Assembly: GCF_947487515.1 (NCBI RefSeq)
Contig: NZ_CANKWO010000003.1
Coordinates: 727,843-791,842 of the forward strand
Source: an uncultured Litoreibacter sp.
GTDB taxonomy: Bacteria; Pseudomonadota; Alphaproteobacteria; Rhodobacterales; Rhodobacteraceae
Direction of reading: 5' to 3'
Length of the DNA stretch: 64,000 bases
The notes beneath the pieces are model-generated. The model was not told where the DNA came from. It did not search any database and worked only from the letters and a program-made list of their open reading frames with translations. This document shows, piece by piece, positions 8,645 through 17,047 of the stretch. A program made the position numbers and the translations under genes. Positions within the stretch are counted from its first letter, which is position 1, and each line of letters begins with the position of its first letter.

Positions 8645-9489
8645 GTGTCTTGCCCCACTGTTTGGCGTTGCATCCCGAGGCCCTCAATCGTGAGCTCCAT
8701 CACATCGCCGGATTTCAGGAACACTGGGTCCGGTTTGATTCCAAGCCCGACACCTGGGGGAGTCCCCGTGGTGATCACATCACCTGGATGCAGGGTCATC
8801 AAAGAGGACAGGTGTTCAATGATCTGTGCCACGGTGAAGATCATTGTGTTGGTGTTTCCGGTTTGCATGCGCTTGCCGTTCACATCCAACGACATGGCAA
8901 GGTTTTGCACGTCGCCGACCTCATCCTTGGTGACAAGCCACGGGCCGGTTGGCCCAAAAGTGTCACAGGATTTTCCTTTCGTCCATTGGCCGGTCAACTG
9001 TGTTTGGTAATGGCGCTCTGACACATCATTCACCACGCAGTATCCCGCGACATAGTCCAAAGCATCTGTTTCGCTGACGTATTTGCACTGCGTCCCAATG
9101 ACGACGCCCAGCTCAACCTCCCAGTCCGTATGGGTGGAGCCACGCGGCATAATCACATCATCATAGGCCCCCACAATCGCTGAGTTCGCTTTAAAGAATA
9201 AAATTGGATGCTCGGGGATGTCGGCCCCTGTTTCTGCTGCGTGGTCAGAGTAGTTCAGCCCGATGCACAAAAACTTGCCAATACTGCCCACGCATGCGCC
9301 CAAACGAGGGGTGCCATCCACTTTGGGGAGGCTGCTGGCGTCGAGGCCGCGCAGCGTCGACAAGGTTGCCTCTCCCAGATGCGCGCCATCAATGTCACTG
9401 ACATGGGCACTAAGATCCCGCAGCTCTCCGTTGGCATCGATCAGGCCCGGCTTCTCTGCGCCCACCGCGCCGTAACGTACAAGTTTCAT
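8641..9489 (-). CDS. Fumarylacetoacetate-hydrolase-family 2,4-diketo acid hydrolase
   Basis: A 282-residue FAH-fold enzyme. The catalytic part has FLCIGLNYSDHAAETG, the metal-binding acidic residues around THTDWEVELGVVIG and the late GDVITTGTPPGVG motif. FAH proteins split 2,4-diketo acids. Together with the SDR and the sugar-acid dehydratase of the same operon it fits the final step of a non-aldolytic route, cleaving a 2,4-diketo-3-deoxy sugar acid (for xylonate, 5-hydroxy-2,4-dioxopentanoate to pyruvate and glycolate; for fuconate, to pyruvate and lactate). The substrate is inferred from the operon. It overlaps the dehydrogenase downstream by 4 bp. Confidence 0.82.
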   Translation of the reverse strand: MKLVRYGAVGAEKPGLIDANGELRDLSAHVSDIDGAHLGEATLSTLRGLDASSLPKVDGTPRLGACVGSIGKFLCIGLNYSDHAAETGADIPEHPILFFKANSAIVGAYDDVIMPRGSTHTDWEVELGVVIGTQCKYVSETDALDYVAGYCVVNDVSERHYQTQLTGQWTKGKSCDTFGPTGPWLVTKDEVGDVQNLAMSLDVNGKRMQTGNTNTMIFTVAQIIEHLSSLMTLHPGDVITTGTPPGVGLGIKPDPVFLKSGDVMELTIEGLGMQRQTVGQDT

Positions 9490-9501
9490 GTCAAATGCTC
9501 C

Positions 9502-11289
9502 CTAGTGGTTGTCGCGCGGCATGTATTTGCGAGCGATGTCTTGATAATTTGTGGCCCCGTCTAGGGTCATGCCTTCTGAGAAAGGGCGCACCATGTTTCG
9601 GAAAATTTCCTGCCAAGGCGTCTGGCTGTCCGGCACGTCAATTGAACCATTCACCAGCGCTTCGGCTCGTTTCTTTAGCTCGTCGTCAGCCACCAGCATG
9701 TCGGCGGTGCATTTCCCCAGATCAATCCGAATGCGGTCACCGGTTTGGACCAGTGCCAAACCACCCCCATCAGCCGCCTCAGGGGAGGCATTTAATATAG
9801 ACGGGCTACCTGATGTTCCCGACTGGCGGCCATCCCCCACACAAGGCAGGGCGTGAACGCCTTTTTTCAGCAGATGAGACGGGGGCCGCATGTTCACGAC
9901 CTCTGCTCCGCCCGGATAGCCCTTCGGACCCGCACCACGCATGATCAAAATGCAGTGCTCGTCAATTGCAAGGCTCTCGTCATCAATCTTCCGGTGAAAG
10001 TCCTCGGGGCCGTCAAAAACGACCGCGCGGCCTTCAAAGGCATTGGGGTCGTTCGCGTTTGAGAGATACCGGTCGCGAAACTCGTCCGAAATGACGCTGG
10101 TTTTCATAATGGCTGAATCGAATAGATTTCCTTTGAGATTGATAAATCCGGCGTCCGTCAACATCGGTTCCGTTGCAGAGTAAATCACATCGTCATTGCC
10201 GGTTCGAAGCTCGCCACAGTTCTCAGCCACTGTCTTGCCATTTGCGGTCACAACATTCGGATGCGGTAACAATCCGGCCCGAAGCAATTCGCCAATGACG
10301 GCCGGAACACCGCCTGCACGGTGATAGTCCTCGCCCAGATATTTGCCCGCCGGTTGCAAGTTCACCAGCAACGGAATCTGATGGCCAATGCTTTGCCAAT
10401 CATCGTTGGTTAGCTCAATGCCTAAGTGTTTTGCGACGCCGTTCAAATGAATGGGCGCATTGGTCGATCCACCAATGGCGGAGTTGACAACGATAGCGTT
10501 TTCAAAGGCTTCCTTGGTCATGATGTCGGAGGGACGTAGGTCTTCATTGACCATTTCAACGATACGCTGCCCTGTGTGATAGCTGATTTGCCCGCGTTCG
10601 CGATAGGGCGCTGGGATTGCGGCGGAGCCGGGCAATTGCATGCCCAAGGCTTCCGCCAAGGAATTCATCGTCGTGGCAGTGCCCATGGTGTTGCAATACC
10701 CCACGGAGGGCGTCGATGAGGCGACCAAATCCATGAAGCCATCGTCGTCAATCTCGCCTGCAGCCTGCATCTCGCGGGCCTTCCAAACAATGGTGCCAGA
10801 GCCTGTGCGCTCACCGTTGAACCAGCCATTCAGCATGGGGCCCACGCTCAGTGCAATCGCGGGGATGTTCACCGTAGCGGCGGCCATAAGTAGGGCAGGG
10901 GTGGTCTTGTCACACCCAATGTTCAGAACCACCCCGTCAATCGGGTACCCAAATAGCGTCTCGACCAAGGAAAGATACGCAAGGTTGCGGTCCAGCATCG
11001 CAGTCGGGCGCTTACCTGTTTCCTGAATAGGATGAACCGGTATTTCGATGACCGTCCCGCCTGCAGCAATCACCCCGTCACGAACGCGTTTGGTCAGCTC
11101 AATATGATGGCGGTTGCATGGGCTCAGGTCAGAACCTGTCTGGGCAATTCCAATGATGGGTTTGCCCGATTGCAGCTCTTCCCTTGTTAGCCCGTAATTC
11201 AAATACCGCTCTAAATACAGCGCGGTCATCTCTTGATTGTCAGGGTTGTTGAACCACTGCTGCGATCTTAGTTTCGATTTCTCGGCCAT
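9502..11289 (-). CDS. xylD: D-xylonate dehydratase (IlvD/Edd family)
   Basis: A 595-residue iron-sulfur dehydratase that very closely follows, in my recall, the Caulobacter D-xylonate dehydratase: [20 protein letters not shown] near the start, [59 protein letters not shown], and a C-terminus ending PRDNH where the Caulobacter protein ends PRHNH. Cys58, Cys126 and Cys199 are the likely cluster ligands. The reaction is dehydration of D-xylonate to 2-keto-3-deoxy-D-xylonate. Related enzymes act on other aldonates such as L-arabinonate, so specificity is likely but not certain. It lies 83 bp downstream of the SDR gene and 12 bp upstream of the FAH gene. Confidence 0.85.
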   Translation of the reverse strand: MAEKSKLRSQQWFNNPDNQEMTALYLERYLNYGLTREELQSGKPIIGIAQTGSDLSPCNRHHIELTKRVRDGVIAAGGTVIEIPVHPIQETGKRPTAMLDRNLAYLSLVETLFGYPIDGVVLNIGCDKTTPALLMAAATVNIPAIALSVGPMLNGWFNGERTGSGTIVWKAREMQAAGEIDDDGFMDLVASSTPSVGYCNTMGTATTMNSLAEALGMQLPGSAAIPAPYRERGQISYHTGQRIVEMVNEDLRPSDIMTKEAFENAIVVNSAIGGSTNAPIHLNGVAKHLGIELTNDDWQSIGHQIPLLVNLQPAGKYLGEDYHRAGGVPAVIGELLRAGLLPHPNVVTANGKTVAENCGELRTGNDDVIYSATEPMLTDAGFINLKGNLFDSAIMKTSVISDEFRDRYLSNANDPNAFEGRAVVFDGPEDFHRKIDDESLAIDEHCILIMRGAGPKGYPGGAEVVNMRPPSHLLKKGVHALPCVGDGRQSGTSGSPSILNASPEAADGGGLALVQTGDRIRIDLGKCTADMLVADDELKKRAEALVNGSIDVPDSQTPWQEIFRNMVRPFSEGMTLDGATNYQDIARKYMPRDNH

Positions 11290-11372
11290 CTATACATCCC
11301 GTTAAGGTTCACGCGCGCCTGACACAGCAACGCCCCTATTTCCATTTGGTAACAAATACTCAAAAAGTGGCT

Positions 11373-12119
11373 TTACCCCGACCACCCACCGTCGATGACA
11401 TGTGGCTGACCGGTCGTAAACGCACTCTCATCGCTCGCCAAATAGACCACAAGTGCGGCGATCTCTTCGGCGGTGGCCACGCGTCCCATTGGCTGTCGCG
11501 AAACGAACTGTGCTTTGGCCTCTTCATAGCTGCCCAGCTGCGCGCCCAACGCCGTCACGCGGTCGTGCCAGCTGGGCGTCTCAACCGTGCCTGGGCAGAT
11601 GCAATTGCAGCGAATGCCTTTGGTGATGTAATCGACCGCAATGGACTTCGTCATCCCGATTACCGCGGCTTTTGAGGTCCCGTATATGAAGCGGTTTGGC
11701 GCGCCGATGATTGATGACAGCGCGCTCGACATGTTGATGATCGACCCTCCGCCGCGTTCCAACATTCCGGGCAAAGCAGCTTGCGCCATGCGCCACATGG
11801 CCTTCACATTCAGGTCAAACGCGAAGTCCCATTCGTCTTCCGTGGCCTCCAAGACCGTGCCCGTGTGAACGAAGCCTGCGCAGTTGAACAAGACGTCCGG
11901 TTGCGCTCTTGAAATGCCCGCTTTTACCGACGCCAAATCGCACACATCCAAGACGAAAGTTTCAATGTTATCGTGTTGTAGATCTTTCAAGGCATCGGCA
12001 CTAACATCCGTTGCGAAGACCTTCGCACCTTCATCTGCCATGGCTAGAGCTGATGCGCGACCGATCCCCTGGGCCGCGGCGGTGACTATTGCCGTTTTTC
12101 CATCAAGCCTTTGTTTCAT
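11373..12119 (-). CDS. SDR: 2-keto-3-deoxy sugar-acid 4-dehydrogenase (DHRS6/BDH2-like)
   Basis: A 248-residue classical SDR: cofactor site TAAAQGIGRASALAMADEG with an aspartate (FATDVS) favouring NAD+, FNCAGFVHTG, catalytic Ser in NMSSALSSIIG, YGTSKAAVIG with the Tyr-Lys pair, and CNCICPGTVETPSW. It strongly resembles the group containing human DHRS6 and bacterial 2-keto-3-deoxy-L-fuconate dehydrogenases. As first gene of the operon with a xylonate dehydratase and an FAH hydrolase it would oxidise the 4-hydroxyl of the 2-keto-3-deoxy acid. The function is inferred from family plus operon. It is transcribed divergently from the reductase at 12293. Confidence 0.8.
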   Translation of the reverse strand: MKQRLDGKTAIVTAAAQGIGRASALAMADEGAKVFATDVSADALKDLQHDNIETFVLDVCDLASVKAGISRAQPDVLFNCAGFVHTGTVLEATEDEWDFAFDLNVKAMWRMAQAALPGMLERGGGSIINMSSALSSIIGAPNRFIYGTSKAAVIGMTKSIAVDYITKGIRCNCICPGTVETPSWHDRVTALGAQLGSYEEAKAQFVSRQPMGRVATAEEIAALVVYLASDESAFTTGQPHVIDGGWSG

Positions 12120-12250
12120 AGAAGTAATTTCTCTCTATACCGGCGGAGGTTTGGGTGGCTTAGAAGCCGGTTTTGCTCATGCTTCACGTCAAGGCCTAGC
12201 TCCAATTTTCTGAAGCTTCAACTCTTTTCACTCCCATTCGCTTCGCCTAA

Positions 12251-12264
12251 TGTTACCGATAACA
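12251..12264. promoter_or_regulatory. GntR(LacI)-type operator in divergent promoter
   Basis: TGTTACCGATAACA is a near-perfect dyad of the kind bound by LacI-family gluconate repressors (central CG, TGTTA half-sites). It lies in the 173-bp spacer between the xylD-operon SDR and the 12293 reductase gene, so one repressor could control both directions. A sister site, ATGTTATCGATAACAT, occurs at 42198-42213 beside a LacI-family gluconate-type regulator in this same window. Confidence 0.6.
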
Positions 12265-12292
12265 GAAACCATAAGCTCTGATAGGGACCAGA

Positions 12293-13177
12293 ATGCCAGA
12301 CCAAAGAATTGCACTTTTAGGCACCGGACTGATGGGCGCTCCCATGGCTCGGAATATCGCGAAATCAGGCGTTCAGCTCAGCGTTTGGAACCGCACGCGC
12401 AGCAAGGCAGATCCGCTGGCAGAGGTTGGCGCAACCGTGCATGACACAGTCGCCGAGACCGTCGCCGAGGCGGATGTTGTGATCTCGATGCTGGCGGATG
12501 GGGTCGCTGTTGGTCGCATGGTGATGGACGCCGAGATTACCGGCGCCATGTCACCCGGGGCCATTTGGATTGATATGTCGTCGGCCAAGCCGGAAGAGGC
12601 GCGCGCGCAGGCCGCGCATCTGGCGTCCCTTGGGCTCGGTCATTTGGATGCGCCGGTGTCAGGGGGCACCCTTGGTGCTGAAGACGCAACATTGGCCATT
12701 ATGGCCGGCGGGACTGCGGATGTTTTCGACAAAGTCGCGCCGCTTCTCAAAACTATGGGGCGGCCTGTTCATGTCGGCCCGACGGGGTCGGGGCAGCTGT
12801 CCAAACTGGCCAACCAAGCGATTGTTGCGGTGACCATCGCGGCGGTCGCAGAGGCTATGTTATTGGTGCAAAAAGGGGGCGCTGATCCGGCGGCGGTGCG
12901 GGCAGCCCTCAAGGGTGGCTTCGCCGATAGCACGATCTTGCAACAACACGGAGAACGGATGACCACTGGAAACTTTGCCCCAGGTGGCTTGTCGAAATTC
13001 CAGCTCAAAGACCTCGACAATCTGATCAATGAATCCTCTCAACTGGGTTTGAGCCTGCCAGTGGCCGAAATGACCCGTGACCGCTTCGCCGATTTTTGTG
13101 AGACAATGAACGGTGCAGATCAGGATCACTCCGGCCTGTATCTAGAGCTGCTTAAGCGCAACGGATTTGACACATGA
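12293..13177 (+). CDS. 3-hydroxyisobutyrate-dehydrogenase-type reductase (first)
   Basis: A 294-residue beta-hydroxyacid dehydrogenase. N-terminal NAD(P) motif IALLGTGLMGAPMARNIAKSG, then NRTRSKADPL suggesting NADP+, substrate-binding DAPVSGGTLGAEDATLAIMAGG, and catalytic Lys in SGQLSKLANQAIVAVT. The family includes tartronate semialdehyde reductase, 3-hydroxyisobutyrate dehydrogenase and the L-threonate dehydrogenase LtnD. Being followed by a D-erythronate-dehydrogenase-like gene (4-bp overlap) points to four-carbon sugar-acid metabolism, where LtnD-like and DenD-like genes occur together, but the substrate is inferred. A GntR-type operator lies 29 bp upstream of the start. Confidence 0.83.
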   Translation: MPDQRIALLGTGLMGAPMARNIAKSGVQLSVWNRTRSKADPLAEVGATVHDTVAETVAEADVVISMLADGVAVGRMVMDAEITGAMSPGAIWIDMSSAKPEEARAQAAHLASLGLGHLDAPVSGGTLGAEDATLAIMAGGTADVFDKVAPLLKTMGRPVHVGPTGSGQLSKLANQAIVAVTIAAVAEAMLLVQKGGADPAAVRAALKGGFADSTILQQHGERMTTGNFAPGGLSKFQLKDLDNLINESSQLGLSLPVAEMTRDRFADFCETMNGADQDHSGLYLELLKRNGFDT

Positions 13178-14145
13178 GGGCCCTGATCCTTGGCGGTGGT
13201 GGCATGGTTGGTCAGAGACTGGCTCAGCACATTTCGCTAAACGGGTTAGGGGGGCAACCCGTCGATATCACGCTACATGACATTGCCTTCCCGCCGGTCA
13301 AGATCGCCAAATGTACGCAAGTCATTGGGTCGATCGCTGACAAAGGCGTGGCGCAGGCCCTCGCAAAAACAAAACCGGATGTGATTTTCCACCTCGCTTC
13401 CATCGTGTCGGGCGAGGCAGAAGCCGATTTCACCAAAGGCTGGGCGGTGAACATGCATCCCACGTGGGAGCTTCTCGAAGGGCTGCGCGCGGAACAGGAA
13501 AGCGACGCAAGCTACCGCCCGCGCGTTGTGTTTACCTCTTCGATTGCTGTGTTTGGGGGGCCGTATCCCGACAAAATAGGCGATGATTTCCTAACGGCGC
13601 CTCAAACCAGCTACGGGGCCCAGAAATTGATTTGCGAGGCCATGATTTCGGACTTTTCGCGCAAGGGCTTCATCGATGGCATATCCATTCGCCTGCCAAC
13701 GATTTGTGTGCGTCCGGGTAAGCCAAATGCCGCAGCGTCGTCGTTCTTTTCAGGGATTATCCGTGAACCTTTGAACGGGCAGGAGGCGATACTTCCGGTT
13801 TCCGATGCCACGCGCCATTGGCACGCAAGCCCGCGATCTGCGGTCAAGTTCCTCACCCATGCGGCGACGATTGACACAGAGTTGCTGCAAGGACGTCGCG
13901 CCCTCAACCTGCCCGGCGTAAGCTGTACTGTGGCCGAACAGATCGAAGCGTTGCGCGATCTCGCTGGGAACGACGTGGTGAGCCTTATCAAACCACAGCC
14001 CGATTCCGTGATTGGGAAAATCGTCGAGGGGTGGCCTCGTGATTTCGAACCGGACCGTGCGCGGGCATTGGGCTTTTCGGCCGAGGTCAATTTCAAAGAG
14101 ATCATTCAGGTCTATTTGAACGACGACCTTCCGAAGCCCGCCTAG
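13174..14145 (+). CDS. denD: D-erythronate dehydrogenase-like SDR (DenD family)
   Basis: A 323-residue extended SDR. MRALILGGGGMVGQRLAQHI is the NAD site; VIFHLASIVSGEAEADF, VVFTSSIAVFGG and TSYGAQKLICEAM carry the Ser-Tyr-Lys catalytic set; SIRLPTICVRPGKPNAAAS and VSDATRHWHASPRSAVKFL are blocks I recall as characteristic of DenD, which oxidises D-erythronate to 2-oxo-tetronate. It overlaps the upstream reductase by 4 bp and the convergent GntR gene by 4 bp. No OtnK-type kinase or aldolase is present here, so the full tetronate pathway would need genes elsewhere. Confidence 0.78.
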   Translation: MRALILGGGGMVGQRLAQHISLNGLGGQPVDITLHDIAFPPVKIAKCTQVIGSIADKGVAQALAKTKPDVIFHLASIVSGEAEADFTKGWAVNMHPTWELLEGLRAEQESDASYRPRVVFTSSIAVFGGPYPDKIGDDFLTAPQTSYGAQKLICEAMISDFSRKGFIDGISIRLPTICVRPGKPNAAASSFFSGIIREPLNGQEAILPVSDATRHWHASPRSAVKFLTHAATIDTELLQGRRALNLPGVSCTVAEQIEALRDLAGNDVVSLIKPQPDSVIGKIVEGWPRDFEPDRARALGFSAEVNFKEIIQVYLNDDLPKPA

Positions 14146-14801
14146 TTGAGCATATTGCGCGCAAGGTGGTCGCGGATGTGCTTGCGGCACGATGGTTCGT
14201 CGCGTGCAAGGGCCGCTTCCAGAATGGCGCGGTGCTCTTCTATGTTTTCGATGTAGTAGCCATAATTGGTGTCACGGGACACCAGTTGTTGGCGAAACTG
14301 GTCGTAAATTGTCTTGTAGGTCTCGCGTAGCAAGGGGGACTGGCAGGCCGAAATCAGCGTGTCGTGAAATTCCCATTCAGCATTCGACCAAAGGGCCAAA
14401 ACATGCACAACCGTGCCCGCACGGCGGACTTCGCTTTCAATATGACTGATCTTGTGGTGGGCCGCAGACAGGCGGGCTTCCCATTCGATATCGCCGTGTT
14501 TCATCGACAGGCTGGCCCCTTCTTGTTCCAGCAAGATTCGGAACTGAGTGAGGTCATGTTGACGTTCTTTGGACGTGCGGCGGGCCCGAAATCCGCGCTG
14601 CTCCTCAAAGGCGACAAGCCCAGCGGTGGACAGTCGAAACAACACCTCGCGGATGGTATTTGCAGAGCAGCCGTAGGTTTGGCGGAGTTCCTCAGACTTG
14701 AGTTTTTCGCCGTGACCGAATTGCGCTGTGACTAATTTTCTGTGAAGATCATCATATATTGCTGGGGTTTCCATCTTCGAGCGGGTCGGTGTGTCGGTCA
14801 T
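14142..14801 (-). CDS. GntR-family transcriptional regulator (FadR subfamily)
   Basis: A 219-residue regulator. The N-terminal winged helix (about 15-80) reads YDDLHRKLVTAQFGHGEKLKSEELRQ... with TIREVLFRLSTAGLVAFEEQ as the recognition and wing region. The C-terminal all-helical FCD ligand-binding domain (about 95-215) includes ALWSNAEWEFHDTLISAC and EEHRAILEAALARDEPSC, which supply metal and ligand contacts in this class. It is divergent from the TRAP transporter operon and converges with denD, so it most likely regulates the TRAP/uxaA operon in response to a sugar acid. The inverted repeat at 14899-14921 is its best candidate site. Confidence 0.87.
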   Translation of the reverse strand: MTDTPTRSKMETPAIYDDLHRKLVTAQFGHGEKLKSEELRQTYGCSANTIREVLFRLSTAGLVAFEEQRGFRARRTSKERQHDLTQFRILLEQEGASLSMKHGDIEWEARLSAAHHKISHIESEVRRAGTVVHVLALWSNAEWEFHDTLISACQSPLLRETYKTIYDQFRQQLVSRDTNYGYYIENIEEHRAILEAALARDEPSCRKHIRDHLARNMLN

Positions 14802-14898
14802 AAAGGCCTCTTTGAATTCTATCAGCGCCCTCGCGAATTTCCCGCAAGTTCACATCGCGACTGTTGTGGCGATGGAGTGTTCTCTACCTGATTTAATT

Positions 14899-14921
14899 TT
14901 GAAATTATAGCAAAATTTCAA
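14899..14921. promoter_or_regulatory. Inverted repeat between gntR and TRAP operon
   Basis: TTGAAATT and AATTTCAA are perfect 8-bp arms around a 7-bp spacer. The dyad lies in the AT-rich 254-bp divergent region, about 100 bp upstream of the GntR start and 135 bp upstream of dctP. It is a plausible operator for the adjacent GntR protein. Nothing else in 14802-15055 looks coding. Confidence 0.5.
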
Positions 14922-15055
14922 GATTCACGAAAAAATAGAATTTTTGTTGGCAGCTACGGATTCGGTTGCTAGGGTCATCGAACGCAGGGTCTGAATACGG
15001 GTAACCGTAGACGACCCGATTTGCGGGAACGATAAAATTCGTCTGGGAGGACACC

Positions 15056-16081
15056 ATGAAATTTATGAAAACCGCCGCGAGCTCTGTCGCTGCACTGGCC
15101 CTACTGGCCTCAGGCGCAATCGCTGACGGCCACGCCAGCACAAAATTGCGCATCCAAACGCACTATGCGCCTGAAACCGTATCCGGCAAACTGGCCGCTC
15201 AATACATCGACGACATTCAGCAGATGTCCGGCGGTGCTATCGAAGTCGAAATGTTCTATTCGTCTTCCGTTGTCAAATCGGTTGAGACATTCGACGCGGC
15301 CGCTTCTGGCATTGTTGACTGCGACATGACCGGTGGTGGCTACCAAACCGGTAAAAACTCCGCGTTCCAATTCGTGGGCGACATCATGGGCGGCTATGAC
15401 ACGCCTTACCAACAGCTGAGCTGGTTGTACTACGGCGGCGGTCGTGAAGCGGCTGCACCTTTGTACAACAAATACGGCATGGAGCTGATCGGCTGGTGGA
15501 TCTACGGCCAAGAATCCTTCGCTTCTGGCAAGCCAATCGAAAAAGTGGCTGACTTCAAAGACTGGAAATTCCGTTCCCCCCCCGGCATGGAAACAAAGAT
15601 CTTTGAAAAGCTGGGCGCCAAGCCAATCGTGATGGATTTCACCGAGATCTTTACCGCGCTTGAAACAGGTATCATCGATGGTGCTGATGCATCCGGTCTG
15701 GCCAACAACGTGGGTCTGGGTCTGTATGACATCGTAAAATATGCCAACTTCCCTGGCTTCCACTCGATGCCGTCTGATCACCTTGCATGTAACAAGGCCG
15801 TCTTCGATGCGATGCCGCCTGCGCACCAGCGCATCATGAAAGTCGGCATGGAAGCTTTGGCGCTTCGCACAGCGCTGACATTCGAGAAGAAGAACGCAGA
15901 AGCCGCAGCAGAGCTGCGTGCCCAAGGCGTTACACTGTCTCAGTGGGCTCCTGAAGACCTGCAAGAGTTCCGCAATGCTGCTCAAGCGACATGGCCGGAA
16001 TTTGCCGACACTCCTGAGGCCAAAGCTTTGGTAGAGTCGCATCTTTCCTATCTGACGCAGCTGGGCCTCGTCAGCAAATAA
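15056..16081 (+). CDS. dctP: TRAP transporter solute-binding protein (DctP)
   Basis: A 341-residue periplasmic binding protein. Signal peptide MKFMKTAASSVAALALLASG with cleavage near ADGHA; a GGGAGGA-type ribosome site (GGGAGGACACC) precedes the ATG. The mature protein has DctP features: RIQTHYAPETVSGKLAAQYI, the conserved FRSPPGMETKIFEKLGAKPI substrate-clamp region with its arginine, and EIFTALETGIIDGAD. TRAP binding proteins of this type deliver carboxylates such as sugar acids. The membrane genes follow after a hairpin, so it is first in the operon and probably the most highly expressed. The ligand is unknown; downstream sugar-acid enzymes suggest an aldonate or uronate. Confidence 0.92.
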   Translation: MKFMKTAASSVAALALLASGAIADGHASTKLRIQTHYAPETVSGKLAAQYIDDIQQMSGGAIEVEMFYSSSVVKSVETFDAAASGIVDCDMTGGGYQTGKNSAFQFVGDIMGGYDTPYQQLSWLYYGGGREAAAPLYNKYGMELIGWWIYGQESFASGKPIEKVADFKDWKFRSPPGMETKIFEKLGAKPIVMDFTEIFTALETGIIDGADASGLANNVGLGLYDIVKYANFPGFHSMPSDHLACNKAVFDAMPPAHQRIMKVGMEALALRTALTFEKKNAEAAAELRAQGVTLSQWAPEDLQEFRNAAQATWPEFADTPEAKALVESHLSYLTQLGLVSK

Positions 16082-16091
16082 GATCAAACAG

Positions 16092-16119
16092 GAAGGGCGG
16101 CCCATCTTAGCCGCCCTTC
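16092..16119 (+). terminator. Intercistronic hairpin after dctP
   Basis: GAAGGGCGGC and GCCGCCCTTC form a perfect 10-bp stem with an 8-bp loop, 11 bp after the dctP stop. The following TCATTGGGTCTT is not a strong U tract, so it probably acts as an attenuator or 3' stabiliser giving more binding protein than permease. Confidence 0.65.
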
Positions 16120-16216
16120 TCATTGGGTCTTAATGCACTAGGCTACATCCGAATAAATCGAGATTGAAAATGGGTGGCCTGCACAGATGTGTGCGGCCAT
16201 TAGGGGGAGAAATTAC

Positions 16217-17047
16217 GTGGATCAGAAATCTGGCACGCTTGTTGAGTGGCTTGTGCCCTTGGCATTCATTGTCTGCTCGGCTTGGATGATCTGGCATATG
16301 CCAGCGTTCATTCTTGACTGGGGCGGACACGGTGATCAACTCGCCGCTCACTTTGAACGCACCGACCTTGCGCCCGGCGTACCGGTGATCATAGGGCAAT
16401 ACATTGATCTGATCGATGTGTTGGCGTTGATCGGCATACCGGCCACGGCCGTTTGGGGCGTAATGACCGTGCGCCGCGCAGGGATGGAATTCGAGGCATG
16501 GGGTCCATTGGACCGCCTGTCGGTCTTCATTGGCCGCGTCACCATGCTGCTCATCGTTTTGCTGACTTGCGTTATGCTCTACGAGGTTTTTGTGCGCTAC
16601 GTTCTGGACGCAGGCACGCTTTGGGCGAATGAGCTGTCGTTGTGGTTGGCATGTTTTGTGTTTCTATGCGCGGGGCTCTACGCCATGCAGCAGCGCAGCC
16701 ATATTCGTATTTTCTTGCTCTATGACATCTTGCCGCGTCCCTTGCAGCGGGTTTGCGACGTCATCTCCACGACGCTGATCGTGATGTTCGCCTTCTTCTT
16801 GATTTATGGCGGCTACGGAGAGGCCTTCCAAAAGTTTGGTCGCTGGGAGCTGTTTGGCTCGGCATTCAATCCGCCCATTCCTGCAACGGTGAAGCCGACA
16901 GTGCTGATTGTTGTGGCTTTGGTGGCGGTTCAGGCAGTGGTCAATCTAATCTCTGACTGGAACGCCGAACCTGTGACCCATTCAGCCGCAGACGACATTG
17001 ATGAAGAAGAAATCGAACGGCTGAAAAAAGCCGTGGGGGCAAAATAA
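16217..17047 (+). CDS. dctQ: TRAP transporter small permease (DctQ)
   Basis: A 276-residue membrane protein. I place the start at the GTG at 16217 because AGGGGGAGA stands 7 bases upstream; an ATG at 16187 has no ribosome site. The DctQ core (about 105-240) has four membrane helices and the family's FVRYVLDAGTLWANELSLWL motif followed by CAGLYAMQQRSHIRI. The protein is longer than the usual 160-200 residues because of an N-terminal extension with two extra hydrophobic segments (VEWLVPLAFIVCSAW; VLALIGIPATAVWGVM). Its stop overlaps the dctM start (TAATG). Confidence 0.88.
   Translation: MDQKSGTLVEWLVPLAFIVCSAWMIWHMPAFILDWGGHGDQLAAHFERTDLAPGVPVIIGQYIDLIDVLALIGIPATAVWGVMTVRRAGMEFEAWGPLDRLSVFIGRVTMLLIVLLTCVMLYEVFVRYVLDAGTLWANELSLWLACFVFLCAGLYAMQQRSHIRIFLLYDILPRPLQRVCDVISTTLIVMFAFFLIYGGYGEAFQKFGRWELFGSAFNPPIPATVKPTVLIVVALVAVQAVVNLISDWNAEPVTHSAADDIDEEEIERLKKAVGAK

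Noticed and set aside
15110..16123. 337-codon minus-strand open frame opposite dctP
   Set aside because: Antisense shadow of a gene with a clear signal peptide and DctP motifs; no ribosome site or protein resemblance.
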